Both the position numbers and the translations under genes were made by a program. From NCBI RefSeq assembly GCF_020880995.1, contig NZ_JAJISD010000003.1, forward strand, positions 62,001 to 126,000: a DNA stretch of 64,000 bases, written 5' to 3'. This document shows positions 26,326-38,198 of the stretch, one piece after another. Numbering within the stretch: position 1 is the first letter of the stretch; each line of letters starts with the position of its first letter. The notes under the pieces were generated by a model. It was not told where the DNA came from. It did no database searches and saw only the letters and a program-made list of their open reading frames with translations. This DNA is from Reyranella aquatilis. Lineage in GTDB: Bacteria > Pseudomonadota > Alphaproteobacteria > Reyranellales > Reyranellaceae.

Positions 26326-28023
26326 TCACTTGCCCATCTTCTTCTTCAGTTCCTGGTCGACCCACATGCGGGCGTAGATCGGGCCCGGACGCACGGCGCC
26401 GGCGCGCAGCTCGCCATTGTAACCCTTCACCCAGGGCCACCAGGCCGTATAGATGTAGGGCGTCGGCAGCCAGATGTAGGGCGTCTTCTCGAGGATCTCG
26501 CGCGTGAGCGCCTTGATCATGACCTGGCGCTTGGCCTCGTCGCGTTCCAGGTACATCTCGGCGACCTTCTTGTCGAACTCCGGATCCGAGTACTGCGATG
26601 GATTCCACACTTCCTTGGTGACGAAGCTCTTGCGGATCGTCGTCGTCGGGTTGGTGTGGCCGTTGTTCATGAAGTAGCCGGGCGCGTTGGTCTTGGTCGT
26701 CATCGCCGAGAGGAAGGCCGCATATTCCATCGGCTGGATCTCGAGCTTCACGCCCACCGCCTCGAGATAGGCGGCGACCAGCGGCAACAGGTCCATATGG
26801 TCGGGATTGCACGAGCAGACCTGGACCTTGAAGCTGAAGCCCTTCGGGTATCCGGCCTCCGCCAGCAGCTTCTTGGCCTTGTCCGGATTGAAGGTGTAGA
26901 GCTCGCGCACCGATTCCGGCATCGCCTCCAGCGGCTCGTAGTAGCCGAGATAGTCGGGATGCTGCGGATAGGCGAAGAGTTCGGCGTTGCCGCCGTAATA
27001 GGCCTTCACGATCTCCTGCTTGTTGACCGCCATGTTCAGCGCGCGGCGCACGCGGATGTCGTCGAACGGCTTGGTGTCGACCCTCATGGCGAGGAACTGG
27101 CCGCTCATGCCGAGCCAGCGGGACCACTTGAGCTGCGGCGTCGACTTCTTGAGGTCGTCCGCCGCGCTCCAGCGGATGTTCTCCAGCAGGTCGAGCTTGG
27201 CGGTGCGCAGCGCCGTGAGGTAGGTCGCCTCGTCCTTGATCGTGCGGTAGACGACCTTGTCGAGGAACGGCAGCTTGTACTCGACGCCGTCGATCTTCTC
27301 CTTGTCCCAGTAGATCGGGTTCTTGGAGTAGGTGTTGGAGCTGCCCTGGACGAAGTCGCTCAGCATGAACGGGCCGGTGCCGTTCACGTTCTTCCAGTTT
27401 GTGGCGCCCGCATCGGCGACCTCCTTGGGGGTGATCGTCGAGTAGTAGCCCCAGCCGAAGCGATAGTCCCATTCGGCGTTGAAGTACTTGAAGGTGAAGA
27501 CCACCGTGTACTTGTCGGTCGCCTCGACCTTCTCGACATGATCGAAGTAGCCCGCGATCTTCTTGGGGCTGTTGGCCAGGCGGTTGAAGGCGAAGACGAC
27601 GTCCTCTGCCGTGAGCTCGCGCTCCTTCATGACGCCCGGCTTTTCCGGGAACATCACGCCCTTGCGCAGGTCGATGGTGAGCCGGAGCGGATTGTCGCTC
27701 CACACCCACTTCTCCGCCAATTCGCCGCGGATCGCGTCGGAGGGCAGCCAGGCATCGGCATAGAAGGGATACTTGCCGCCGTTGCGCTTGCTCTTGGAGA
27801 GGTCGGCGGCGAAGAGCTGCTCGTAGAACTGGCCGGTGTCGTGGTTCAGCTTCCAGTTCCAGTCGGCCGGATCGAACGATAGCGCCGACAGGGTCACGTA
27901 GACGGTGCCGACTTCCAGCGTGCCGCCGTATTGCGGCTTCTCGGCCTGTGCCTGCGCGGTTCCCGCGAGCGCCAAACCCATTGCACCGGCAAGGAGCCCC
28001 TTGGCCCACCTCTTCATCTTCAT
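26326..28023 (-). CDS. ABC importer solute-binding protein, family 5 (DppA type)
   Basis: A 565-residue periplasmic protein. Residues 1-25 are a signal peptide (MKMKRWAKGLLAGAMGLALA, then TAQAQA cleavage). The mature part has family 5 features: RLTIDLRKGVMFPE, ELTAEDVVFAFNRL, RVRRALNMAVNKQEIV and late KALTREILEKTPYIWL. The long form (about 540 mature residues) resembles peptide- or oligosaccharide-binding members. The start has a perfect GAGGAGGAAACG ribosome site; an upstream in-frame ATG at 28137 is inside the previous gene. Ligand unknown; the operon context with an aryl-CoA ligase hints at a non-peptide aromatic ligand. Confidence 0.93.
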   Translation of the reverse strand: MKMKRWAKGLLAGAMGLALAGTAQAQAEKPQYGGTLEVGTVYVTLSALSFDPADWNWKLNHDTGQFYEQLFAADLSKSKRNGGKYPFYADAWLPSDAIRGELAEKWVWSDNPLRLTIDLRKGVMFPEKPGVMKERELTAEDVVFAFNRLANSPKKIAGYFDHVEKVEATDKYTVVFTFKYFNAEWDYRFGWGYYSTITPKEVADAGATNWKNVNGTGPFMLSDFVQGSSNTYSKNPIYWDKEKIDGVEYKLPFLDKVVYRTIKDEATYLTALRTAKLDLLENIRWSAADDLKKSTPQLKWSRWLGMSGQFLAMRVDTKPFDDIRVRRALNMAVNKQEIVKAYYGGNAELFAYPQHPDYLGYYEPLEAMPESVRELYTFNPDKAKKLLAEAGYPKGFSFKVQVCSCNPDHMDLLPLVAAYLEAVGVKLEIQPMEYAAFLSAMTTKTNAPGYFMNNGHTNPTTTIRKSFVTKEVWNPSQYSDPEFDKKVAEMYLERDEAKRQVMIKALTREILEKTPYIWLPTPYIYTAWWPWVKGYNGELRAGAVRPGPIYARMWVDQELKKKMGK

Positions 28024-28063
28024 CGTTTCCTCCTCGTGTTCTGTTTTCTTGTTCTTCGTTTCG

Positions 28064-28963
28064 TCAGCGCGAGCCCCGCATGCGCGGATCGAGCAGATCG
28101 CGCAGGGCGTCCCCGAACATGTTGGTGGCGTAGACAACGATGGTGAGGCAGAGGCCGGGCGCCAGCGCGAGCCAAGGTCCCTGCAGCATGAAGGTGCGGC
28201 CGCTGCCCGACAGCAGACCGCCCCAAGTCGGCGCCGGCGGCGGCACGCCGAGGCCCAGGAAGGACAGACCCGATTCGGCCAGGATCACCGTGCCGACACG
28301 GGTGGTGAACAGCACGATCACCGGTGCCATGACATTGGGCAGGATGTGGCGCCACAGGATGCGGAAGGTCGAGGCGCCGGTCGACTGCGCGGCGTGTACG
28401 TACATGTTCTCGCGCACCGACACGACGGCACCGCGGATGATGCGGGAGCCCGCGATGCCCAGCAGCAGGCCGAGGGTGACGATGATCTGCGGCATGCCGG
28501 GGCCGACGACCGACACGACCACGATCAGGATGATCAGGTCGGGGAAGCTCATCCAGGCATCGACGAAGCGCTGCAGGACGAGGTCGAACTTGCCGCCCAG
28601 ATAGCCGGAGACGATACCGAGGAAGACCGAGATGATCGTGGCGATGCCGGCGGCACAGAAGCCGATGATGACCGAAAGCTGGGCGCCGTAGAGGCAGCGC
28701 GAAAGCATGTCGCGGCCGAGATTGTCGGTGCCGAACGGGAACGCCCAGGACGGCGGCTTCAGCCGGTTGAGCGGCGAGATCTGGTTCATGCCGTAGGGCG
28801 CCAGCACGTCGGCGAAGATCCCGCAGAACAGGAACAGCACGAAGACGACGGCGCCGGCGGCGCCCAGCGGCTTCTCGCGAAAGAGGCGGCCGATGAAGTG
28901 CAGAACCGGCCCGCGCTTGCGGCGCGGCGGGGCGGCAACGGCTGTTTCCGCAACGGTGGCCAT
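28064..28963 (-). CDS. ABC importer permease (DppC type)
   Basis: A 299-residue permease. About 30 cytosolic residues (basic, RRKRGP), a first membrane helix near 40-60, a periplasmic PFGTDNLGRDMLSRCLYG loop (the OppC hallmark), then the BPD core with AQSTGASTFRILWRHILPNV as EAA loop. Its ATG overlaps the DppB-type stop (ATGA), so the two are translationally coupled. Heterodimer partner of 28963-29919. Confidence 0.95.
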   Translation of the reverse strand: MATVAETAVAAPPRRKRGPVLHFIGRLFREKPLGAAGAVVFVLFLFCGIFADVLAPYGMNQISPLNRLKPPSWAFPFGTDNLGRDMLSRCLYGAQLSVIIGFCAAGIATIISVFLGIVSGYLGGKFDLVLQRFVDAWMSFPDLIILIVVVSVVGPGMPQIIVTLGLLLGIAGSRIIRGAVVSVRENMYVHAAQSTGASTFRILWRHILPNVMAPVIVLFTTRVGTVILAESGLSFLGLGVPPPAPTWGGLLSGSGRTFMLQGPWLALAPGLCLTIVVYATNMFGDALRDLLDPRMRGSR

Positions 28964-29919
28964 CAGCGATACCTCACCTTGGGATCGAGGAGGCCGTAGC
29001 TCAGGTCGACGATCAGATTGATGCACATCACCGCGACGCCCACGATCAGGAACACGCCGGTGATGACGGGATAGTCGCGCTGGCTCACCGCATCGAGCAG
29101 CAGCAACCCCATGCCGGGAATGACGAATATCTGCTCCATGATCACCGCCCCGCCGATCAGCAGCGGCGCCTGCAACCCGATCAGGGTCACCACCGGAATG
29201 AGTGCGTTGCGCAGGGCGTGACGCGCCACCACGAGTTTCTCACCCAGGCCCTTGGCCCAGGCGGTGCGAATGTAGTCCTGGCGCAGCACTTCAAGCATCA
29301 TCGTGCGCGTCAACCGCATGGTGATGGCCGATAGGGCGCATCCCAGGATGATCGAGGGAATGATCATCTGGCTGAGGTTGCCCCACGGGTCCCTGGAAAA
29401 GGGCACGAACTGGATGGGCGGCGACCAGCCCCACCAGAGCGACGGGAAGACCATGACCATGGTGCCCAGCCAGAAGCTCGGCACGGCCAGCATCAGGATC
29501 GAGAAGGAACGCGCCACGTAGTCGCCCGGCGTGTCCTGGCGGATCGCCGAATAGACGCCGATGGGAATGGCCACCGAGAGGCCGACGATCAGCGCCATCA
29601 GGCCGAGTTCGAAGGTGACGGGCAGGCGCTGCAGCAGCTGTTCGTTGACCGGCGTGTTCTGCCAGAGCGAGCGGCCGAAATCGCCGTGGAACAGGATGGC
29701 GCCCATCCAGCGGCCGTACTGGATCCACATCGGCTGATCGAGGCCCAGCGCCTTCTCCAGCTGCTCGCGGCCCATCTTCGAGGCGCCGATGTCATTCTGG
29801 CTCAGCATCAGATCGATCACGTCGCCGGGGATCATGCGCACCGTCACGAAGACGATGAGGCTGGCGAAAAAGAGCGTCGGAATGAGCGCCAATACGCGGC
29901 GCACGATATAGGCCTGCAT
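28963..29919 (-). CDS. ABC importer permease (DppB type)
   Basis: A 318-residue permease with the DppB/OppB opening YIVRRVLALIPTLFF, a periplasmic region with ALGLDQPMWIQYGRWMG and DFGRSL, and the core EAA loop YIRTAWAKGLGEKLVVARHALRNAL. Six membrane helices. Its ATG overlaps the stop of the upstream CoA ligase gene by an ATGA junction, showing direct coupling of ligase and importer. Confidence 0.95.
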   Translation of the reverse strand: MQAYIVRRVLALIPTLFFASLIVFVTVRMIPGDVIDLMLSQNDIGASKMGREQLEKALGLDQPMWIQYGRWMGAILFHGDFGRSLWQNTPVNEQLLQRLPVTFELGLMALIVGLSVAIPIGVYSAIRQDTPGDYVARSFSILMLAVPSFWLGTMVMVFPSLWWGWSPPIQFVPFSRDPWGNLSQMIIPSIILGCALSAITMRLTRTMMLEVLRQDYIRTAWAKGLGEKLVVARHALRNALIPVVTLIGLQAPLLIGGAVIMEQIFVIPGMGLLLLDAVSQRDYPVITGVFLIVGVAVMCINLIVDLSYGLLDPKVRYR

Positions 29920-31742
29920 CAACCCTTCCCTTCGGCGGCGACCACCGCCGGATCGGCCGGTTCGGCGTAGAGGCGGGCCAGATCGGCCGCGCGATGTTCG
30001 AGGACGCGGCGCGCGTTGATCGATCGCTTGTCGGTCACTTCGCCCGCGTCGGGCGAAGGCGGCGCGTCGAGAGGCAGCAATCGCGTCACACGTGTGCTCG
30101 ATCCGCCCGGACCCGCGTTGAAACCCGCCAGCAGACGCGCCAGCGCCGGCTGCCATACGGCGGGGCCTCCGGCCTCGCGACACGCCGTGGCGTCCAGCCA
30201 CACGAGCGCGCCGAGATACGGCCGGTCGGGCGCGGCGATGACGAGGTCGCGCACATAGGGCTGCAGCGCATCGATGAGCTGTGTGCGCAGGGTGGTGGCG
30301 CGGACCCAGGTGCCCGACGCCAGCTTGAACTCCTCCGAGAGACGTCCGGCGAACTGGATGCCGGCCTCGGGCCGGTTCTCGTCGACCCAGCGCGCGGCAT
30401 CGCCGGTCCGAAAGAATCCGTCCTCGTCGAAGGCCTCGCGGTTGGCTGCCTCGTTGCGATGGTAGCCCGGCATCACGTTCGGGCCCTTCACACGTAGCTC
30501 GTAGCGGTCGCCCGCCGGCACCAGCTTGGCCAGCATCCCGGGCTGCGGCAGGCCGAGCAGACCCGCGCGCTCGACGTTCCAGTAGACCATCAGCCCGGTG
30601 CTGGTGGTCTCGGTCATGCCCCAGCCGCAGCCGAACGGCAGTCGCTCGCCCAGCTGTTCGGTCGCCACGCCCTGCAGCCGGTCGAAACTCTCCTGCGGCA
30701 GCAGCGCACCGCCATAGCCCAGGCCGCGCATGTTCTTGAAGAATTTGGCGCGCAGGTCGGCGTCGCGCTCCAGCGCTTCCAGCAGCATCGGATAGGCGGC
30801 CGGCACGGTGCCGAAGCCCGAGGGCGAGAGCTCGCGCAGATTCTCCAGCGTCTCCTGGAAGCGGCCCGCAATCGGTCGGCCGCCGTCGATGTAGAGAGAG
30901 CCCGCGACCCGGATGATGCTGTTCAGGTTGGCGTTGCCGCCCCAGGTGTGATGCCAGGGCAGCCAGTCGAGCGACACGGCAATGCGGCTGTCGTCGAGCG
31001 GTTCGCCGACGGCGCGGATCATCTCGACCCCGGCGGTGAGATTGCCATGGGTGTTGAGCACGCCCTTGGCCATGCCGGTGGAGCCGGAGGTGAAGAGGAT
31101 CTTGGCCGGCGTGTCGGCTGTGACGTGCTGGCGCCGCTCGGCGACGGCGGCATCGATCGAGCAGGCGGCGAGCGCGCCGAAGGCAAGGCCGCGCCCGCCA
31201 TCCACCGTGACCACACGGGCGCCGGCCCGCTCGGCACGGTCGAGTGCCGCTCCGTAGACTTCCGAGTCCTGTGCGAAAACCAGTCCCGGCTCGACGATGC
31301 CCAGCGCGTGATCGAAGCGCGCGAAGTCGCCGGCCAACGAGTAATTGGGCGAGATCGGCGCCACCAGCACGCCCGCGCGCAATGCGCCGAACAGGAAGAG
31401 GGCGTTCTCCAGACTGTTGTCGGAGAGGATCGCAACCGGCATAGCCCCCGGGCCGAAGCCCTGTGCGATCAGCCAGGAGGCGACGGCGCCCGTCTTCACC
31501 CAGGCATCGGCGTAGGTAAGCCGCTGCCACGCGCGGTGCGGGCCACGGCGCTCCGCGAGGAACGTGACGTCGGGCCGGCGCATGGCCGCCCGTTCCAGCC
31601 AGTCGATGACGAGCGGCAGGTCGGCCGGCAGCGAGCGTCCGGAAGAAAGGATCAGAACGCCGTCAGCGCGAGTCTCGACCGAGACCGATGGCTTCGGCCG
31701 GTTGAGCGCGCGCATGGGCGCCACATGGCTCACCCTGTCCAT
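29919..31742 (-). CDS. feruloyl-CoA-synthase-like acyl/aryl-CoA ligase
   Basis: A 607-residue adenylate-forming enzyme. The P-loop is TSGSTGMAKG at 218-227; WLPWHHTWGGNANLN lies before residue 280; GWGMTETTSTG is the A5 motif; GYHRNEAANREAFDEDGFFRTGDA is the A7 region. The catalytic lysine candidate is in the EVTDKRSIN tail element. FASTK-like wording and length fit the feruloyl-CoA synthetase branch, which activates hydroxycinnamic acids with CoA. First gene of the operon that continues with a complete dipeptide-type importer, an unusual partner for this ligase. No feruloyl-CoA hydratase-lyase is nearby, so the substrate may differ. Confidence 0.87.
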   Translation of the reverse strand: MDRVSHVAPMRALNRPKPSVSVETRADGVLILSSGRSLPADLPLVIDWLERAAMRRPDVTFLAERRGPHRAWQRLTYADAWVKTGAVASWLIAQGFGPGAMPVAILSDNSLENALFLFGALRAGVLVAPISPNYSLAGDFARFDHALGIVEPGLVFAQDSEVYGAALDRAERAGARVVTVDGGRGLAFGALAACSIDAAVAERRQHVTADTPAKILFTSGSTGMAKGVLNTHGNLTAGVEMIRAVGEPLDDSRIAVSLDWLPWHHTWGGNANLNSIIRVAGSLYIDGGRPIAGRFQETLENLRELSPSGFGTVPAAYPMLLEALERDADLRAKFFKNMRGLGYGGALLPQESFDRLQGVATEQLGERLPFGCGWGMTETTSTGLMVYWNVERAGLLGLPQPGMLAKLVPAGDRYELRVKGPNVMPGYHRNEAANREAFDEDGFFRTGDAARWVDENRPEAGIQFAGRLSEEFKLASGTWVRATTLRTQLIDALQPYVRDLVIAAPDRPYLGALVWLDATACREAGGPAVWQPALARLLAGFNAGPGGSSTRVTRLLPLDAPPSPDAGEVTDKRSINARRVLEHRAADLARLYAEPADPAVVAAEGKG

Positions 31743-31864
31743 CCTCCCGCAAGAACGCTTCCTCGGTCATCCGTTCGCGCGGACGATCCTGTTGTCGACA
31801 AGCTGCCGGGTTTGCAGGCGAACTGTCAAATGAAACGCAACGGACCCGACGACGAGGCGAGAGA

Positions 31865-33034
31865 TCAGCGTGCGTCGAGTAGCTTCTTCAAGGCGATGGC
31901 GATGCGCTCGGTGCTGTAAGCCGAGGGGTGTCCGTCATGCGGGATCATCAATCGCGCTGCCGTCTCGCCCTGGGTCGCATCGGCGACGCTCAGCATCGGC
32001 GCGCCCAGCTTGCGCAGCTTCACCAGCGTCGCGACCAGCAGCGGCTGCTCGACCTTGGAATCGCCGTAGCGGTTCTGCGTGCTCTCGTCGGGCCAGGAAT
32101 AGATGATGACCAGCGGGGCGTTGAACTTCGCGCGGGCCTCCGCCTGCAGCTTCGCCATCATCGCCAGGAACAGCTCGATCTGCTCCTCCTGGCGCTGCTT
32201 CTGGCCGATCGCTTCGATGAAGGCGAAATGCTCGCCCAGCAGATAGTGCAGACCGGCCAGCGGATCGCGCCACCGATGCTCGTTGAAAGTGCCGGTGAAG
32301 CGCAGCTTGCCGTCGTCGAGGACGTAGCGCGGCGAGGAGCCGAGCCACGAGCCGTCACCGGTCACACGCTGCAGATGGGCCGGGATGATCCAGGTCACAA
32401 CGGCCTTCACCTTCTGGTCCTTGTAGCGGTCGTAGAGACCCGCCTCGAAGGCGCGGACGAGATGATTGGGGCCGTAGCCCGGCACGCCGAGATTGACGGT
32501 GCGCGCCGGAGGGCTGCTCAACCGCGTCAACTGCGATGCCACCGTCTGGTCGTCGGCCACGCCCTGCCCGAAGACGAAAGAATCGCCGATGAACAGATAG
32601 GTATCTGATGTCGCTGGTGCCGGCGGCGTCACGCGCGCCGCGGCCGAATTGAAATGGTAGGTCTGGCGATAGACCAGCTCGTCGCCCCAGGTCGCCGTGG
32701 CGATCACTTCGCTGTCGGGCTTGGGCCGGAAGCCGAGGATCGGATCGGGCGGCGGCCACCATTGCGGGATCGTGCGCGTCACCACGCCCACGTTCACTGC
32801 CTTGGGCGACAGGAAGCCGGCGAACAGGTCGAGCGCCACGAGGCTCAGCGCCAGCGCCGTCGCGAGCAGCGCACCGCTGCGCCAGCGGTTGCCGCGGAAC
32901 AGCACGACGCCGGCGATACCCAGCACGGCGGCGGCGACACATGCCCAGAGCGCGGACCGCAGGGCGATCCCGAGCCCGACGACCACGAGCAGAAAGGCGC
33001 CTGAGAGCCAGAAATTGCGAAACCTGCCGGCCAT
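31865..33034 (-). CDS. membrane-anchored SGNH/GDSL-type hydrolase
   Basis: A 389-residue protein. Three N-terminal membrane helices (about 9-26, 29-46 and 54-74) precede a globular domain with the block-I motif IGDSFVFGQGVADD (nucleophile Ser152) and the C-terminal block-V DGHPSAYS (Asp367, His369). GVPGYGPNHLVR is the block-II glycine region. Such proteins are often acyl esterases of polysaccharides or lipids. The active domain is probably periplasmic. It lies between the ligase operon (122-base gap) and a divergent CoA-transferase gene. Confidence 0.82.
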   Translation of the reverse strand: MAGRFRNFWLSGAFLLVVVGLGIALRSALWACVAAAVLGIAGVVLFRGNRWRSGALLATALALSLVALDLFAGFLSPKAVNVGVVTRTIPQWWPPPDPILGFRPKPDSEVIATATWGDELVYRQTYHFNSAAARVTPPAPATSDTYLFIGDSFVFGQGVADDQTVASQLTRLSSPPARTVNLGVPGYGPNHLVRAFEAGLYDRYKDQKVKAVVTWIIPAHLQRVTGDGSWLGSSPRYVLDDGKLRFTGTFNEHRWRDPLAGLHYLLGEHFAFIEAIGQKQRQEEQIELFLAMMAKLQAEARAKFNAPLVIIYSWPDESTQNRYGDSKVEQPLLVATLVKLRKLGAPMLSVADATQGETAARLMIPHDGHPSAYSTERIAIALKKLLDAR

Positions 33035-33094
33035 TGACCTGATGCCGTTCTCCCCGGATAGGCTGGGGTGTAGGCGTTCGAAAGGGAAAACTCA

Positions 33095-34306
<1,212 letters not shown>

Positions 34307-34313
34307 AGCCGGT

Positions 34314-35027
34314 TCACGATTCGGGAATCGCGCGGTCGATCTGCCAGGTCGCGGCGGACACGTTGGGCTCGAGACTGAGGCGGCCCACGATCTGTTCGAG
34401 CGCGGTATCGTTGCGCTTCGCGGCGACGGCCTGGGCGGTGACCGTTACCTTCGACGTGTCGGGAATGTCCTCGCTGTCGAGGCGACGCAGACCGAGGCCC
34501 GCCTGCGAGAGTGCGTGCAGCAGGAGCGAGCGCATATGCGCTTCCTCCGCGCCCTTGCAGACGACCTCCACCGTGTAGTGACCCTCGACATCCGTCGAAG
34601 TGAGCAGCCGGGTGTTCATGCGCCGCACCAGCGGCCGCAGCAGCAGGTTGGTCGCCACCACCATCGCCGCCGCCAGCAGCGCGGGAGCGGCATGGCCCGA
34701 CCCGGCCATCGTGCCGACCATCGCCGAACACCACAGCGTCGCGGCGGTGTTGAGCCCGTGCACGTTGACCCCTTCGCGCAGGATGACACCCGCGCCGAGG
34801 AAGCCGATGCCGGTCACGACCTGCGCGGCGACCCGCGTCGGATCGCCGGCGCCCACTAAGCCGGAGAAGGCCACGAAGCCCGAGGCGCCCAGCGCCACCA
34901 GCGCATTGGTGCGCAGGCCGGCCATCTTCTGGTTCAATTGGCGTTCGAAGCCGATCGCCGAGCCCAGCAGAAGGGCGATGCCCAGTCGCAACGCGGTATC
35001 GCCGAGTTCCAACAGATCGAAGTGCAT
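34314..35027 (-). CDS. MgtC/SapB family membrane protein
   Basis: A 237-residue protein. Residues 1-130 contain about four or five membrane helices, with the family signature IGFERQLNQKMAGLRTNALV and the GFLGAGVILREG element. Residues 140-237 are a cytosolic ACT-like domain (EVVCKGAEEAHMRSL). MgtC proteins modulate the F-ATPase or Mg2+/phosphate balance. The ATG at 35027 is preferred over GTG at 35036 because GGGAG lies 8 bases before it. It follows the NitT-type ATPase on the same strand across 20 bases. Confidence 0.92.
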   Translation of the reverse strand: MHFDLLELGDTALRLGIALLLGSAIGFERQLNQKMAGLRTNALVALGASGFVAFSGLVGAGDPTRVAAQVVTGIGFLGAGVILREGVNVHGLNTAATLWCSAMVGTMAGSGHAAPALLAAAMVVATNLLLRPLVRRMNTRLLTSTDVEGHYTVEVVCKGAEEAHMRSLLLHALSQAGLGLRRLDSEDIPDTSKVTVTAQAVAAKRNDTALEQIVGRLSLEPNVSAATWQIDRAIPES

Positions 35028-35047
35028 GATTCCCACTCCCTCGGCGC

Positions 35048-36364
35048 TCAGCCGGGATTGTCGAGGCTGAAGACGTCGCTCACTTCGTCATAGGCGAAGA
35101 TCTCGCCGAAGCGGCCCCACGAGGTGACGGTGCGCAGAGTCTGGTCGGCGAAGGACTCCGACATGTGATCCTCCAGCTCGGCGCGGAAGCGGCTGCCCGG
35201 CGCGCGATGCGTGCTGCGCTCGTCGAGGATGCGCCGGATGTGCGCGGCGAGTGGCACGTAGGTCAGCACATGCTGTGCAAACAGCTTCTTGCGGCCGTCG
35301 GGATCGAGGCCGACGAATCGCCGCCCCGCCTCCGTCAGCCTGATGTCGCCCTCCGCCAGTTCGGCGAGGCGCAGAAGCTGCAGCACCTCGGCGACCGGGA
35401 AGAGATCGTCGACCTCCATGTGAAGGTCGCCGGCCAGGTCGGGCAGGTCGGCATGGCCGGGACGGGGCTCGGCCGCCACCGCTTCCAGCAGGCCCGCGAT
35501 CAGGTTGGGCGAGGTGCGCGGCAGCAGCATGGCGATGCCGGTGCCGAAGAAATGCCCCTGCCCCGTCTTGCCGTCCGGGCGGGCGGTCATGCTGGCATAC
35601 AGATCCTCGACGATCTGCCGGAATGCCGGGTCGAGGCGGTTGCGCGGATGCGGCAGGTCGATCCTGATCTCGGCCGCGACGCGGCCGGGGTTGGAGGCGA
35701 AGACCAGCACGCGGTCAGACAGCAGCACGGCTTCCTCGATGTTGTGCGTGACGACGGCGATGGCGGAGATCGGCAGGCGGCCTTCCATCCAGAGGTCGAG
35801 CAGATCCGTGCGCAACGTCTCCGCGGTCAGCACGTCGAGTGCGGAGAAGGCCTCGTCCATCAGCAGCACCGTGGGCTGGACCACCAGCGCACGGGCGATG
35901 CCTACGCGCTGGCGCATGCCGCCCGACAGTTCCTTTGGATAGGCGCTTTCATATCCGTCGAGGCCGATCAGATCGATGGCGGCCAGCGCCCGGCGATGAC
36001 GCTCGGCCGGCGCGATCCCCTGCGCTTCCAGCCCGACCTCGACGTTCTCGAGGACGGTGAGCCAGGGAAAGAGGGCAAAGGACTGGAACACCATGGCGAC
36101 GTCGGGCGACGGACCCGCGACGCGCCGGCCGTCGATCCGCACCTCGCCGCCGCTGGCCGGCATCAGGCCTGCCAGGATGCGCAGCAGCGTGGTCTTTCCG
36201 CAGCCCGAGCGGCCGAGGAAGGACACGATCTCGTTGCGGCCGAGCGTGAAGGTGACGTCGCCGAGCACCAGCACGTCCTCGCCGCTGCCCTTCGGATAGA
36301 CCTTGCGCAGCCGGTCGACCTCGACCAGCGTCCGGCCTTGCACGGGGTTGGTGAGCGTATCCAT
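35048..36364 (-). CDS. NitT/TauT-type ABC ATPase with C-terminal AAA-associated domain
   Basis: A 438-residue protein: residues 1-265 are an SsuB-like ATPase (Walker [10 protein letters not shown] at 51-59, signature [15 protein letters not shown], Walker [13 protein letters not shown] with Ala where Pro is usual, and switch His in VTHNIEEAV). The last 165 residues, starting near [11 protein letters not shown], form the AAA-associated domain seen on some nitrate/sulfonate ATPases, probably a regulatory wing. 10 bases downstream of the fused double permease gene, with which it must work. Confidence 0.92.
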   Translation of the reverse strand: MDTLTNPVQGRTLVEVDRLRKVYPKGSGEDVLVLGDVTFTLGRNEIVSFLGRSGCGKTTLLRILAGLMPASGGEVRIDGRRVAGPSPDVAMVFQSFALFPWLTVLENVEVGLEAQGIAPAERHRRALAAIDLIGLDGYESAYPKELSGGMRQRVGIARALVVQPTVLLMDEAFSALDVLTAETLRTDLLDLWMEGRLPISAIAVVTHNIEEAVLLSDRVLVFASNPGRVAAEIRIDLPHPRNRLDPAFRQIVEDLYASMTARPDGKTGQGHFFGTGIAMLLPRTSPNLIAGLLEAVAAEPRPGHADLPDLAGDLHMEVDDLFPVAEVLQLLRLAELAEGDIRLTEAGRRFVGLDPDGRKKLFAQHVLTYVPLAAHIRRILDERSTHRAPGSRFRAELEDHMSESFADQTLRTVTSWGRFGEIFAYDEVSDVFSLDNPG

Positions 36365-36374
36365 CGGGCTTCTC

Positions 36375-38126
36375 CTACTCGACCCTGAAGCGGTTTTCGG
36401 CGAGCCGGTAGAGCGGCCGCCACAGCAGGCGATTGCAGGCGATCACCATCCCCGACATGACGACGATTCCCAGCACGACGCGCGGGAAGTCGCCGGCCGC
36501 CGTGGCATCGGCGATGTAGGCGCCGAGGCCTTCGGCGCGCAGATGCGTATCCCCCCAGCTCGCCACCTCGGCCACGATGCTGGCATTCCACGATCCACCC
36601 GCCGCCGTGAGCGCGCCGGTGACGTAGTAGGGCAGGATCGCGGGCACGATCAGCTGGCGCCACTTCTGCCAGGCGCCCAGGCGGTACAGCGCCGCCACGT
36701 CGCGCAGGTCCGTCTGGATCGCGCTCGCGCCGGCGATGACGTTGAACAGGATGTACCATTGCGTGCCGAGGATCATGAGCGGGCTCAGCCAGACGTTCGG
36801 GTCGAGCCGCAGGCTGACGATCGCCACGACGGCGACCGGGAACACGACGTTCGCGGGGAACGCCGCCAGGAACTGCGCGACTGGCTGAAGGGCGGTGGCG
36901 AGACGCGGCCGCAGCCCGATCCAGACTCCGACCGGCACCCAGACGAAGCTGGCCAGTGCGATCAGCACCAGCACGCGCACCAGGGTCAGCAACCCGTCGC
37001 CCAGCGCGGCCCGAAGATCGTCCAGACTGAGCGTTGCGCGCGTGAACGTCACGATGTGCCAGGCTGCATAGCCGACCAGCCCGGCGAGGATCGCGGCGAA
37101 GACCATCTCGCCCCGGCGCGAGGCCGGGGTCGCGCGCGGCGGGCCGGGCGGCCGGGTGATCGGCGTCGGCAGCCGCGCGATCTGGTTCACCAGCCAGCCC
37201 ACGCCGCGGGTGATGCGTGGCAGCATGCGGGCGCGCCGCCAGAAATCGTAGAGCCAGGAACGCGGCCGTGAATCGGCGGCAGTCTGCTCGAAGCGGAACT
37301 TGTCGGCCCAGGCGACGATCGGCCGGAAGATGAGCTGGTCGTAGGCCAGGATCACCGCTGCCATGGTGGCCACCGCCAGCAGGACGGCATGGATGTCGCG
37401 CTCCTGGATCGCCAGCGCCAGCCACGAACCGATGCCCGGGAGCGTCACCGTGGTGTCGCCGACCGTGATGGCTTCGGAGGCGACGACGAAGAACCAGCCG
37501 CCCGACATCGACATCATGGTGTTCCAGATGAGGCCCGGCGCCGCGAAGGGCACGTCCAGCCGCCAGAAGCGCAGCCAGGGCGAGAAGCGGAAGTGCCGTG
37601 CCACCTCGTCGAGGTCGCGCGGCACGGTTCGCAGCGACTGGTAGAAGCTGAACGCCATGTTCCAGGCCTGGCTGGTGAAGATGGCGAAGATCGCCGCGCA
37701 CTCCGCCCCCAGCACGCTGCCGGGGAAGAGTTGCAGGAAGAACGCGACGGTGAAGGTGAGGAAGCCAAGCACCGGCACTGACTGCAGGATGTCGAGCGCC
37801 GGCACGATGACCAGCTCGGCCTTGCGGCTGCGCGCGGCCAGCGTCGCGACCACCAAGGTGAAGACCAGCGACGCCACGATCGCGGCGAACATGCGCAACG
37901 TGGTGCGCAGCGCATATTCCGGCAGGTTCGCGGGATCGAGCGTGACCGGCGTTCCGAGCTGTGCGACCGGCGCGGTCATCTCGCGCACGCCGTGGCCGAG
38001 AAGCACGAAGACGCCGACGATCAGCAGGAAGATCGCCGCGTCGAAGAGGTTGGGCGCGAAGCGCCCGCCGCCCAGGCCGAGCGGCGGTGCGGCCGGACGG
38101 GCCGCGTGGTTACGGGATGTACGCAT
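36375..38126 (-). CDS. ABC permease, two fused NitT/TauT-type permease domains
   Basis: A 583-residue protein carrying two complete permease cores in one chain: residues about 35-275 (EAA-type loop [19 protein letters not shown]) and 330-580 ([20 protein letters not shown]). A cytosolic linker with proline- and arginine-rich sequence joins them. With the ATPase downstream it can form an importer without a second permease subunit. It has no binding-protein gene of its own next to it; the nearest is 40070-41101. The start has AGGAAG before the ATG. Substrate unknown; sulfonate, nitrate or pyrimidine-type small anions fit the class. Confidence 0.92.
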   Translation of the reverse strand: MRTSRNHAARPAAPPLGLGGGRFAPNLFDAAIFLLIVGVFVLLGHGVREMTAPVAQLGTPVTLDPANLPEYALRTTLRMFAAIVASLVFTLVVATLAARSRKAELVIVPALDILQSVPVLGFLTFTVAFFLQLFPGSVLGAECAAIFAIFTSQAWNMAFSFYQSLRTVPRDLDEVARHFRFSPWLRFWRLDVPFAAPGLIWNTMMSMSGGWFFVVASEAITVGDTTVTLPGIGSWLALAIQERDIHAVLLAVATMAAVILAYDQLIFRPIVAWADKFRFEQTAADSRPRSWLYDFWRRARMLPRITRGVGWLVNQIARLPTPITRPPGPPRATPASRRGEMVFAAILAGLVGYAAWHIVTFTRATLSLDDLRAALGDGLLTLVRVLVLIALASFVWVPVGVWIGLRPRLATALQPVAQFLAAFPANVVFPVAVVAIVSLRLDPNVWLSPLMILGTQWYILFNVIAGASAIQTDLRDVAALYRLGAWQKWRQLIVPAILPYYVTGALTAAGGSWNASIVAEVASWGDTHLRAEGLGAYIADATAAGDFPRVVLGIVVMSGMVIACNRLLWRPLYRLAENRFRVE

Positions 38127-38198
38127 GTTTGCTTCCTGGTGGTCCGTCGAGCGGTACCCGACCGGGAAGCGCGGCCACGACCGCCTGGAGTTGGCGGG